DNA from: Bryobacterales bacterium
Lineage (GTDB): Bacteria; Acidobacteriota; Terriglobia; Bryobacterales; Bryobacteraceae
Length of the DNA: 6,101 nt
Direction of reading: 5' to 3'
NCBI GenBank assembly: GCA_016789785.1
Contig: JAEUQE010000355.1
Coordinates: forward strand, 1 to 6,101
Of this stretch, positions 1 to 6,101 are shown in pieces. Positions within the stretch are counted from its first letter, which is position 1. Every line of letters begins with the position of its first letter. The notes beneath the pieces were generated by a model. That model saw nothing but the letters and a program-made list of their open reading frames with translations. It ran no database searches and was not told the origin of the DNA. A program made the translations under genes and the position numbers.

Positions 1-2
1 TG

Positions 3-224
3 GAACTCGGTCCGCTGTGGGTGTCGCGCAAGTCCGGGAAGGTGAATCACATCACGGTGGTGACGGGATACAACGACGACGACAGCCGGGTGAGTTTCCT
101 CAACCCGTGGCCCGGGCCGAAGAACGCGCTCCCGGACACACTGAAGGTGAACATCCTGGTGCGCCAGATCACCAATGCCATGGGATCGGTGCAAGGCTGG
201 CGCTACAGCATCAACGGCGAGTAG
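3..224 (+). CDS. Papain-like cysteine peptidase, C-terminal part (5' end outside window)
   Basis: The frame is open from the left edge and ends at TAG 222-224, giving the last 73 residues of a longer protein. The visible part begins GPLWVSR (residues 4-10 of the fragment). It continues with VNHITVVTGYNDDD, which carries a His at fragment residue 16 (codon 48-50), then SRVSFLNPWPGP with an Asn at residue 34 (codon 102-104). This GPLWV / H-(hydrophobic)-TG / (N or D)-P-W-PG layout is typical of the C-terminal half of bacterial papain-like peptidases of the AvrRpt2/C39-like type. In these, His and Asn/Asp complete a Cys-His-Asn(Asp) triad. The Cys, any signal peptide and the true start lie off the left edge, so activity and export cannot be judged. 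A GTG at 21 exists, but starting there would remove the conserved GPLW segment, so I read the gene as truncated by the window. It converges on the large minus-strand gene with a 16-bp gap. The family call rests on motif recognition only. Confidence 0.72.
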   Translation, partial: ELGPLWVSRKSGKVNHITVVTGYNDDDSRVSFLNPWPGPKNALPDTLKVNILVRQITNAMGSVQGWRYSINGE

Positions 225-231
225 GAGCACC

Positions 232-254
232 CGGTCCGCGTTACGGCCGGACCG
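232..254. terminator. Possible hairpin at the convergent gene ends
   Basis: CGGTCCG (232-238) and CGGACCG (248-254) form a perfect 7-bp, GC-rich stem around a 9-nt loop. The hairpin covers the last codons and stop of the large minus-strand gene and begins 8 bp after the stop of the peptidase gene. No T-run follows on either strand, so it is not a canonical intrinsic terminator. Being symmetrical, it could act in either direction for the two convergent transcripts, or be chance in GC-rich DNA. Confidence 0.25.
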
Positions 255-3200
255 TGACAGCGATGGGAAGAACCGGTACGTTGATTCCTTCCGGTGCGTT
301 TACGCGGAGAACAGTGCTACCAGTCGCGAGCGCGCGTATCGTGATGTTGACCGCGGACTCCCCCGCGGGGAACGCTGGTGTGGCAGGCTCGATTGCGATG
401 ATTCCCGAAGGGCTTGCCGTCAGGGACACTGGAATACTGCTGCCCGCACGAGCCGCCCGAGGCGACCGCCTTTCCGGGCCGGAGGTGTTGAGAGTGAGCG
501 TCACCACGGTAAATTCGCCGGCACGCAGATTGAGTTCCGTCACCACTCCCGGGCCCTGCTGCAGCACCAGATCGGTCTCGCCGGCGACAACGGGAATCCG
601 CGTCTCTCCGTAGCCTGGCGCACTCAGCACGACCTCGGATGTTCCGTAACGGGCAAGCTGCTGAATCGTGATACGGCCCGAACTCGTGACGGCTTGAGCG
701 GCGCCCGCTTCGGTGGCGCTGTTGCTCACGAGGGTCAGCGAGGGATCCGACGATTCCGCCGTAATCGGGACGCCCGTGATCTGTGGGACCTGGCAATTCT
801 GCTGGGTGTCCTTGCCGAGGGACACCGTTCTGCAGTTTGTCTCCAAGCCAGACGCTCTGACGGTGACACCGAGCGACGGTCCGGCAGGGCCGAAGCCTTC
901 GGGCTGTTCCACCAGGAGCACGGCATAGCCTGGACGCACACCCCGCAACTGGAACTCGGTTCTTCCTGGAACGAATGGAGCGGTTTCCGGACTGACGGTA
1001 AAGACGCTTGGGTCGGAACTCCGGAGTCGCAGTGAAACGCTGCCGGCGTCTGGTAGCATCCCCGCGCTGTCGAAGCGGTTTTGCGGCGGTGTGTCGATCC
1101 GGAGCACGCACTGGACGCGTTCGGTTCCACCGGGGGCGATTGAGAGGTTGTCAGGTCCACTCGTGCAGGCGAACCACGAATTGACGATCCGAACGGTGGC
1201 AGTTTGCGAGATTCCGCCATCGGTCTGAATGCGTAGGGTCACCTCACCTTGCTGACCGCGAGCCTGAAGGAAGAACTCCTGGGTGGAGGGCTGGCCCGGC
1301 GGCACGGCAACCGTGACGGAGCCGCTACCAGTGATGGCGCCTGATCGCGAGAGCACGAGTTTCGAGGGGTCGGAACTCGTGACGGTGACAATCGCGCCAT
1401 TCTCGAACACCCTTCCGAACGCGTAAGCCAGCGAACTCTGCGTGTTCTTTCCCACGGTGAACTGCTGTGGAGTGGTGGATGGTCCATCGACAACGATTTC
1501 GAATGGATGGAAATACACCGACTCGGGGCTCTCCCCGATGACCAGCGTGATGCCAGGGGCAACGGCAGTGATGCGCAGCGCGGGGGCGATGCCGGTGGTG
1601 GGCCATTCGAACGAGGAAGGCGCGATGGTCGCGATGGTTGGGTCGGCGGTGCGGACCGAGAACCGGAACGGACTCACGCCCGGACGCAGCCTGAGATCGG
1701 ACCTATGCGCCAGATCCCACGTCTGCCCGGTCACCATGCGAACGGTGTTCTGAGAGTACTCGAGGGGCGAAAACGCGACCGTGATTTGCCGGATCTGGCG
1801 GCCTTCGGCATCAACCCGGATCTCTGCGTTTCCGGAACCGGCCAGGGCGTGGACCTGAAGGAAAGTCTGACCGGCCGGGGTGTTGACGCTGGCAGATGGT
1901 GACGCGGTGGCGCCAATACTGAGCAGGAGCTTCGACGGGTCGCTGCTGGTCACCGTAGCTGCGGAACTGGTAGTAAGCTCGACGGACGTTACAGTGTGCT
2001 GGACCACCGTGATGGACTGCGACGTTGGGACGGTAGCGCTCTCGGGCCCGCGGAGACGAAGCCTGGAGCGGCGCGAAGCCGTGAAGCCTGGCGCATCTGC
2101 AATGAGAACCGCTTCCGTGCCGGGCAGGAGCGGCGAATATTCAACGTTCGCGGAGGCTGCACTGGAACTCAGCGTGTAAGCCGTTCGAGCTAGGCCGACC
2201 GGCCCGCCTTCCGCGCGAAGCGTGACCGGGACACTCACTCCGGGACGAGGCTGCTGTGCCGCGAGAGGGGTAGCGCTCTCCTCATCGAGAGCATGGATGG
2301 ACAGGGTGACCCGCCCGGCGAATTCCGAGAGTGCGACACCAGATGGCACGAGCACCACCGGAACGACACGATCGGGTTGGCCCGGGGCACGCACCCGGAT
2401 GGTGGTCTCGCCCTGTCCTTTCAGCGCCTGGATCCAAACCTGGACGTCACCGTCCGGGGTGCTGAACGTGCTTACTTCCGCCGCGCCGGGGCCACCCGAG
2501 GAGACGAGAAGTGCCGTCGCATCCGATGAGGTTACGGTGACGGGTGCCGATTGCGCGGTTCGCACTTGGATAAGCATCTGCAAGTCCTTGCCAAGGACGG
2601 CCTCCGGGAGGACGGTTTCCGCGGGAGGCGGAACGGTGACCGTGACGGAGCTGTTCTCCAACTGAATCGTGTCTGGGGAGACGGAGACGGAGAGCCGGGC
2701 CGTGCCGGGGTTCAGACCTCGGAGGAAAACCCCTTCAACCGAGATCAGGGCCGTCAGCCGGTTCAACGACACGACCCTAGGGTTGGAGTTCGAAAGCCTG
2801 ATGGCCGGCGGTGGAGCGCCGGGGACGGGCTCGCTGGCGGGGTTTCCAGACTCGCTCTCCACAGAAAAACCAAGTAACCGCTGAGAACCCGCGTCGAGGG
2901 AGATCTCGGGGAGATACTCGCGCACTCCCCGTACTGTCCTTTGCGTCCCCCACCGCAAGACGGCGCGTTCCAGCCTTACAGTGATCGGAAATTCGCCCGC
3001 AAACTCGGACGAAGTGAAGATGACCCGGACTTCTCCGCTGGACGCCAGCGCCTGCGCGAAAATCGGGGGAATCGCTCCGTCCATGGAGGCCGTGATCTGT
3101 TCCGTGCCTCGAAGAAATCGGCTGAGAGACAGCACAAGGCGGCTCGGATCTTCACTGCGGACCGTGAGACTGCCGCGGTAGTCTCGCTGCGGAACCTGAG

Positions 3201-5898
3201 TGCCGAATGACAGGCGGAAGGGAAGAACCGCCTGGAAGCCCTGGGGCACCACCGCCGTTTCCACGGGGATCGGCTGCGGCGGCTGAACATCGATGATCAA
3301 CGGCTCAACTTCGATCACGCGCCAGCCCTCGGCACTCGCGGTAATCCGCGATTGCCCTACGCCGCGGACGAGAAGATTCGCCGTAAGCGTCTCTAGCGCG
3401 GGTCCGACCTCGACGACGGCCGGATTGGAACTCGCCCATGTGACCGAGGGAGTTGCCTCCCGCCGAATTCCGTAAGCTGTAACGCCGGGTTGGCCCGTGG
3501 CAGGATCCAAGGTGCGAAGCGAGAGGCTTGTGGTGAGCCTGGACGTCCAACTGGAAACGCGGATCGGGCGGCCAAGAACGAGCACGCCTGGCCGGAGCTT
3601 TACGGCGATGGTCTTGGTCGCAAATCCGTCGGCCGTCGCAGTCACCTCCACTTCGCCGCTATCGGCGAGCGCTTCCAAAGTCACGCTGCTTCCTGCGGCG
3701 CTGGTCAACTCGCCGAGCGAACGGTTCACGTAGACGAACCGCAGTCGGGACGGGTCGGACGATCGGTAGGTGATGGCCGGACGAAAGGCGCTGCGGGCCG
3801 GGCGCAGATTAAGGTTTGCGAAACCATCCTTCGGAATCAGGAGTTCGCTGGGGCCGGAGAGGTAGTCTGTGCCGATTTCAGCAACGAAGCCGTCGGATCG
3901 CTCACCGTACTCGGATTGGGTGGCTCGGTGCAGAGGAAGATTTCCCGAGGTGGTGACGCCTCCAACACGGATGCTGCCGCTCGGTAGGGCGGCGACTGCC
4001 TCAATCCGGTCATCACCCGATCCGCCGAAATAGGTCAGGTGACGGAGGACACCATCGGCATCCAGAAACCCGAACATGCCGTCCTGGCCACCGCCGGAAG
4101 CCGGTTGCAACGCGTCCACCGTTTTCAGGTTGGTGCTTCTGGTCCAGCCGCCAATCACCAAATCCCCCGATAAGTTTCGCTCCGAACTTGTCGCACTGTC
4201 AGCGCCTGCGCCGCCGAGATAAGTAAGCCACGCAAACGAGGACGACTCCGGAATCCACAACCCCGCAAACGCGTCGCTTTCGCCTCCGAAGGAAGGCTGC
4301 GCGGCATTGCGAACAGGCAGGTCGGGGGACGTGGTGACCCCAGCGATGCCGACTCCCTGCGGTAGCGAGCTGACAAAACCAAAGCCGTCGGCGTACCGGG
4401 GAGCAATTGACCGGATGCTGTCCTCGCCACTTCCCCCGATTCGACGGCTGACGATGCTTTCGATCCGAAGTGAGGGCACAGTATCCGAGTACTTCATTTC
4501 AGTAAGAAAAGCATCAGATGGGCCGCGAAGCGAGGGCTCTCCGGAAGGGAATCCTGGTGAACGGGTTTCTCCCGCGACATAGATCACCCGTGAGAATTGG
4601 TCGGGAAGAACGGAATGGGCTACGTCATCTCCGCTTCCTCCGAGGTAGCCAACGCTTGAGCCGAAGAACCGGTCATACAGACCGAAAAGTACGTCGGTAC
4701 CACCGGCGATGGTCCGCTGTTCGCCGAGGCGCGCATCGAGATCATCGCTGTCTGTAGACCCAGCGAACAAAACACCATTCAACGAACCGAATGGGGCGAA
4801 CGAGTGAATGCGGTCAGCGCCCGAACCGCCGATGTACCGTCCATCCGCAATATTCAGAAGAGGGCTGCGGTTGGGGATGTTCAAGGTTGCGAAAAAGCCG
4901 TCGCTGGCGCCGCCCTGGTAGGTCTGGGAGGCTAGGAACGGCAGGTCCCGCGAGTTCGTGATTCCTCCCAGGATGATATCGACATTGGATCCTCCCGTGA
5001 TTGCGACTCCCGTGAGTTGATCATCACCACTGCCTCCAACAACGGTGGTGCCACGCCAGTCCCGCGATCTGAAAAACCCGAGGCCGGTAATGAACACATC
5101 GCGGCTTCGGCGCCGGCTTCCGATGGCTCCTGGAAACCCAGCGGACCGGGTGTTCCCAGCGATAAACGCCTCATTGACCACGACGATCTCGTCGTCATTC
5201 TCGCCGCCTACGTAAGTGGAGGCTTCGAGTACCGGATCGATCACCAGAGGGCGCGATTTCTCATAGTCGCCAAGCTGCAGGCGGAACTCCCCATTGTCCC
5301 TTTCGATCAGGCGGCCCTCAACCCGCCGGCGTTTCCCGGCCTTGTCTTCCTGATAGATCTCGGGCGCATGCTGACGCAGAGTCGCGCCGCCAGCCGTGAT
5401 CTCGATGGCCCCATCCGCGGAAGCGCGGATGCTCGACGCGCCGGTGAATCGCAGCCGGATCAACGAAGGATCGGCGCCCGGAGAGAGCACGAGATCGTAT
5501 TCGACGTTTCCTCCGCGATCGTAAAAGAACGCGTCGATTCCCGGATAGACGCCACGCCACGCCACCCTGTCGTACACCGGCGCGCCCTTCACCCAACGGC
5601 TCGGATCGTTGCCGATGTAGTAGGAGATGGAATCGCTCGCATCTCCCGCCGGAGTCCAGACGGCTTTGCCCGCGCCTTCAAAACGCATGCGGACGGGCGT
5701 GCCGGAAGAGGGATCAAAGACGATGCCGTCCGCAGTGAAGAAGATGTGTTGGTTGCGGGCTCGGGCAAAGTAGTGAGCCTCGGCGTCCGTTTGGCCACGG
5801 TTCGCCTCGAAACGTACCGACTGAACTGCGATGGGTTTGGGACTGGTCCAGGCGGGCTGGATCGCAAAGAGGAACGCAAGTATGAGAATGAGGTTCAT
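241..5898 (-). CDS. Giant secreted protein: DUF7948 domain, seven-blade SBBP beta-propeller and twelve Ig-like units
   Basis: This 1885-residue protein probably acts outside the cytoplasm as a binding or structural surface protein; its exact role is unknown. In order it shows a hydrophobic leader (1-19), a DUF7948-type domain (about 24-215, with VRFEANRGQTD at 28-38), seven SBBP blades (about 222-680) and twelve Ig-like units (about 684-1885). Lone Ig-like motifs such as SSDPSKL recur through the tail. The ATG at 5896-5898 is chosen because it starts the leader and is the only ATG, GTG or TTG in frame upstream of the domain. The frame stays open to the right window edge, so a longer product cannot be strictly excluded. 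No good Shine-Dalgarno is seen: the bases before ATG read CAGATGATCTT. I see no peptidase, glycosidase or other catalytic motif, no C-terminal transmembrane segment, LPXTG, PEP-CTERM or type IX sorting domain; it ends VTVRP. Only four cysteines occur, at 1578, 1597, 1689 and 1702. Architecture is confident; function is inference. Confidence 0.93.
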   Translation of the reverse strand: MNLILILAFLFAIQPAWTSPKPIAVQSVRFEANRGQTDAEAHYFARARNQHIFFTADGIVFDPSSGTPVRMRFEGAGKAVWTPAGDASDSISYYIGNDPSRWVKGAPVYDRVAWRGVYPGIDAFFYDRGGNVEYDLVLSPGADPSLIRLRFTGASSIRASADGAIEITAGGATLRQHAPEIYQEDKAGKRRRVEGRLIERDNGEFRLQLGDYEKSRPLVIDPVLEASTYVGGENDDEIVVVNEAFIAGNTRSAGFPGAIGSRRRSRDVFITGLGFFRSRDWRGTTVVGGSGDDQLTGVAITGGSNVDIILGGITNSRDLPFLASQTYQGGASDGFFATLNIPNRSPLLNIADGRYIGGSGADRIHSFAPFGSLNGVLFAGSTDSDDLDARLGEQRTIAGGTDVLFGLYDRFFGSSVGYLGGSGDDVAHSVLPDQFSRVIYVAGETRSPGFPSGEPSLRGPSDAFLTEMKYSDTVPSLRIESIVSRRIGGSGEDSIRSIAPRYADGFGFVSSLPQGVGIAGVTTSPDLPVRNAAQPSFGGESDAFAGLWIPESSSFAWLTYLGGAGADSATSSERNLSGDLVIGGWTRSTNLKTVDALQPASGGGQDGMFGFLDADGVLRHLTYFGGSGDDRIEAVAALPSGSIRVGGVTTSGNLPLHRATQSEYGERSDGFVAEIGTDYLSGPSELLIPKDGFANLNLRPARSAFRPAITYRSSDPSRLRFVYVNRSLGELTSAAGSSVTLEALADSGEVEVTATADGFATKTIAVKLRPGVLVLGRPIRVSSWTSRLTTSLSLRTLDPATGQPGVTAYGIRREATPSVTWASSNPAVVEVGPALETLTANLLVRGVGQSRITASAEGWRVIEVEPLIIDVQPPQPIPVETAVVPQGFQAVLPFRLSFGTQVPQRDYRGSLTVRSEDPSRLVLSLSRFLRGTEQITASMDGAIPPIFAQALASSGEVRVIFTSSEFAGEFPITVRLERAVLRWGTQRTVRGVREYLPEISLDAGSQRLLGFSVESESGNPASEPVPGAPPPAIRLSNSNPRVVSLNRLTALISVEGVFLRGLNPGTARLSVSVSPDTIQLENSSVTVTVPPPAETVLPEAVLGKDLQMLIQVRTAQSAPVTVTSSDATALLVSSGGPGAAEVSTFSTPDGDVQVWIQALKGQGETTIRVRAPGQPDRVVPVVLVPSGVALSEFAGRVTLSIHALDEESATPLAAQQPRPGVSVPVTLRAEGGPVGLARTAYTLSSSAASANVEYSPLLPGTEAVLIADAPGFTASRRSRLRLRGPESATVPTSQSITVVQHTVTSVELTTSSAATVTSSDPSKLLLSIGATASPSASVNTPAGQTFLQVHALAGSGNAEIRVDAEGRQIRQITVAFSPLEYSQNTVRMVTGQTWDLAHRSDLRLRPGVSPFRFSVRTADPTIATIAPSSFEWPTTGIAPALRITAVAPGITLVIGESPESVYFHPFEIVVDGPSTTPQQFTVGKNTQSSLAYAFGRVFENGAIVTVTSSDPSKLVLSRSGAITGSGSVTVAVPPGQPSTQEFFLQARGQQGEVTLRIQTDGGISQTATVRIVNSWFACTSGPDNLSIAPGGTERVQCVLRIDTPPQNRFDSAGMLPDAGSVSLRLRSSDPSVFTVSPETAPFVPGRTEFQLRGVRPGYAVLLVEQPEGFGPAGPSLGVTVRASGLETNCRTVSLGKDTQQNCQVPQITGVPITAESSDPSLTLVSNSATEAGAAQAVTSSGRITIQQLARYGTSEVVLSAPGYGETRIPVVAGETDLVLQQGPGVVTELNLRAGEFTVVTLTLNTSGPERRSPRAARAGSSIPVSLTASPSGIIAIEPATPAFPAGESAVNITIRALATGSTVLRVNAPEGINVPVLPIAVTVRP
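244..3849 (-). repeat. Tail of twelve Ig-like units arranged as six A-B dyads (about residues 684-1885)
   Basis: By eye the tail splits into six dyads at about residues 684-871, 872-1090, 1091-1283, 1284-1471, 1472-1682 and 1683-1885 (bases 3286-3849, 2629-3285, 2050-2628, 1486-2049, 853-1485 and 244-852). A-type units carry SSDPS-L-LS or a variant, with the Asp at 715, 917, 1126, 1320, 1510 and 1718. They end in a (Q)AL-x-x-x-GE(V)-x-(I)-x-V strand such as LADSGEVEVTATADGF. B-type units carry SSNPAVVEV, NSNPRVVSL, ADPTIATI, SSDPSVFTV or SPSGIIAIE near 825, 1039, 1419, 1629 and 1831, then a (L)RG-x-(x)PG-x-A-x-L strand. The third B unit is the most divergent. These are bacterial Ig-like beta-sandwich folds; whole-domain boundaries are approximate. 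Confidence 0.75.
3859..5235 (-). repeat. Seven SBBP beta-propeller repeats (about residues 222-680)
   Basis: Seven copies of a [YVR]-x-GG-x-x-x-D blade motif begin at residues 229 (YVGGENDD), 286 (VVGGSGDD), 355 (YIGGSGAD), 418 (YLGGSGDD), 486 (RIGGSGED), 560 (YLGGAGAD) and 623 (YFGGSGDD), spaced 57-74 residues. Each is followed by a [AG]G-x-T-x-S motif at 247, 311, 379, 442, 519, 583 and 646. A closing G-x-SD-x-F/DAF-type strand comes next, for example GGASDGFFATL (329-339) and GERSDGFVAEI (665-675). Seven repeats fit a closed seven-blade propeller. The first blade is the shortest and most degenerate, with GSRRRSRD where others have GG-x-SD. Propellers usually serve as binding platforms; the ligand cannot be told from the sequence. 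Confidence 0.85.
5254..5829 (-). other. DUF7948-type N-terminal domain (about residues 24-215)
   Basis: The segment starts with FEANRGQTDAEAHYFARARN, the hallmark opening of the domain that regularly precedes SBBP propellers in secreted bacterial proteins. Further typical stretches are HIFFTADGIVF (51-61), MRFEGA (71-76), SYYIGNDPSRW (92-102), YDRVAWRGVYPGIDAFFY (109-126), VEYDLVLSPGADPS (132-145), IRLRF (147-151) and the closing RPLVIDPVLEASTYVGG, which leads into the first propeller blade. All expected blocks are present and in order, so it looks intact. Its biochemical function is not known to me. Confidence 0.82.
5842..5898 (-). other. Predicted Sec-type signal peptide of the large protein
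   Basis: Residues 1-19 (MNLILILAFLFAIQPAWTS) form a short hydrophobic core followed by Pro and small residues, as in a Sec leader. Cleavage probably falls near residues 17-20. It is atypical because there is no Lys or Arg before the hydrophobic core. The mature part begins with the basic segment PKPIAVQSVRF. Export is expected for this family, which supports the reading. Confidence 0.6.
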
Positions 5899-5902
5899 AA
5901 GA

Positions 5903-6056
5903 TCATCTGACGGTGATGACGGTATGTGTGTACGCCAACCGCTCGAAGCGACAGCGCGAATCGAGATCGTGACAGTGAACTGCCCCGCCGGGAAGACCAG
6001 GAACGGCAGTCCCGACCGCGATAATTCCTGAAGGCGTCGCCGTGAAAGAAAACAAT
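5903..6056 (-). pseudogene. Frame-disrupted remnant of a paralogous Ig-like C-terminal domain
   Basis: Read on the minus strand, this segment matches the last B-type Ig-like unit of the neighbouring large protein, but in changing frames. From 6046 leftwards one frame gives FTATPSGIIAVGTAVPG, against LTASPSGIIAIEPATPA in the intact gene. After one extra base the match continues as FPAGQFTVTISIRAVAS, against FPAGESAVNITIRALAT. After an apparent loss of about 40 nt it returns to the first frame and ends YTHTVITVR with TGA at 5903-5905, against LPIAVTVRP-stop. By hand alignment about 30 of 39 and 31 of 43 bases match in the two best blocks. In the first frame a TGA at 6068-6070 lies just upstream, where a 2-nt gap would also be needed to keep the alignment. 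The rest of the presumed parent gene lies off the right edge. It is probably decayed; sequencing indels are the alternative. Confidence 0.6.
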
Positions 6057-6101
6057 ACGCCGGTATGTCACACTGTTGTCCCGTAATATAGCGAATTTCA
6101 T

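Noticed and set aside
175..1035. 286-codon plus-strand open frame, overlapping the peptidase end and antisense to the large gene's tail
   Set aside because: Its composition is Arg/Gly/Ser-rich shadow sequence without motifs, and it conflicts with two supported genes.
5017..5910. 297-codon open frame on the plus strand, antisense to the N-terminal region of the large gene
   Set aside because: It lies entirely opposite well-conserved DUF7948 and propeller sequence, shows no recognisable domain, and such open antisense frames are common in GC-rich DNA.
5903..5919. Small inverted repeat TCATC/GATGA just upstream of the large gene's start
   Set aside because: A 5-bp stem with a 7-nt loop is too weak and too frequent by chance to call a regulatory structure.
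6085..6090. TATATT on the minus strand as a possible -10 promoter element for the large gene
   Set aside because: It lies in the most AT-rich part of the window, but the matching -35 position would be outside and the distance to the ATG is nearly 190 nt, so there is not enough to call a promoter.
5895..6101. 68-codon minus-strand open frame whose TGA overlaps the ATG of the large gene (ATGA)
   Set aside because: The ATGA overlap looks like translational coupling, but most of this frame is out of register with the Ig-domain homology in the same DNA. Its ATG falls on the last base of the window, so it is better read as part of the disrupted remnant.
1..6101. Search for CRISPR repeats, insertion-sequence ends, tRNA or rRNA genes, phage or defence-system genes
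   Set aside because: No direct-repeat/spacer pattern, transposase motif, terminal inverted repeats or RNA-gene signature was seen. The repeats present are protein-level domain repeats.

Overview
The window is GC-rich bacterial DNA (roughly 60% or more G+C by eye) and is almost entirely filled by one very large minus-strand gene. The combination of a DUF7948-type N-terminal domain, a seven-repeat SBBP beta-propeller and a long Ig-like tail is most familiar from Acidobacteriota (Bryobacter/Solibacter-like genomes), with Planctomycetota and Verrucomicrobiota as alternatives. This taxonomic reading is inferred from protein architecture only; no rRNA or tRNA is present.

Layout. Bases 3-224 (+) hold the last 73 codons of a papain-like cysteine peptidase whose catalytic Cys half lies off the left edge. 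It converges on the large gene: the two stop codons are separated by only 16 bp, and a 7-bp-stem hairpin covers the end of the large gene. Bases 241-5898 (-) encode a 1885-residue protein predicted to be exported. Its parts are a signal peptide, a DUF7948 domain (about residues 24-215), seven SBBP blades (about 222-680), and a 1200-residue tail of twelve Ig-like units. These twelve units resolve by eye into six alternating A-B dyads of about 190-220 residues. No catalytic motif, C-terminal anchor or sorting signal is visible, so a large surface or matrix binding/structural protein is the best guess.

Bases 5899-6101, upstream of the large gene, are not a plain promoter region. They contain a decayed fragment of a paralogous Ig-like C-terminal domain on the same strand, with frame breaks and an apparent deletion of about 40 nt. 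It ends in its own TGA two bases before the ATG of the large gene. This suggests that a related gene once lay, or partly still lies, immediately upstream.

No mobile element, CRISPR array, RNA gene or recognisable new enzyme system was found. The items most worth a second look are the upstream paralogous remnant and the regular A-B dyad organisation of the tail.
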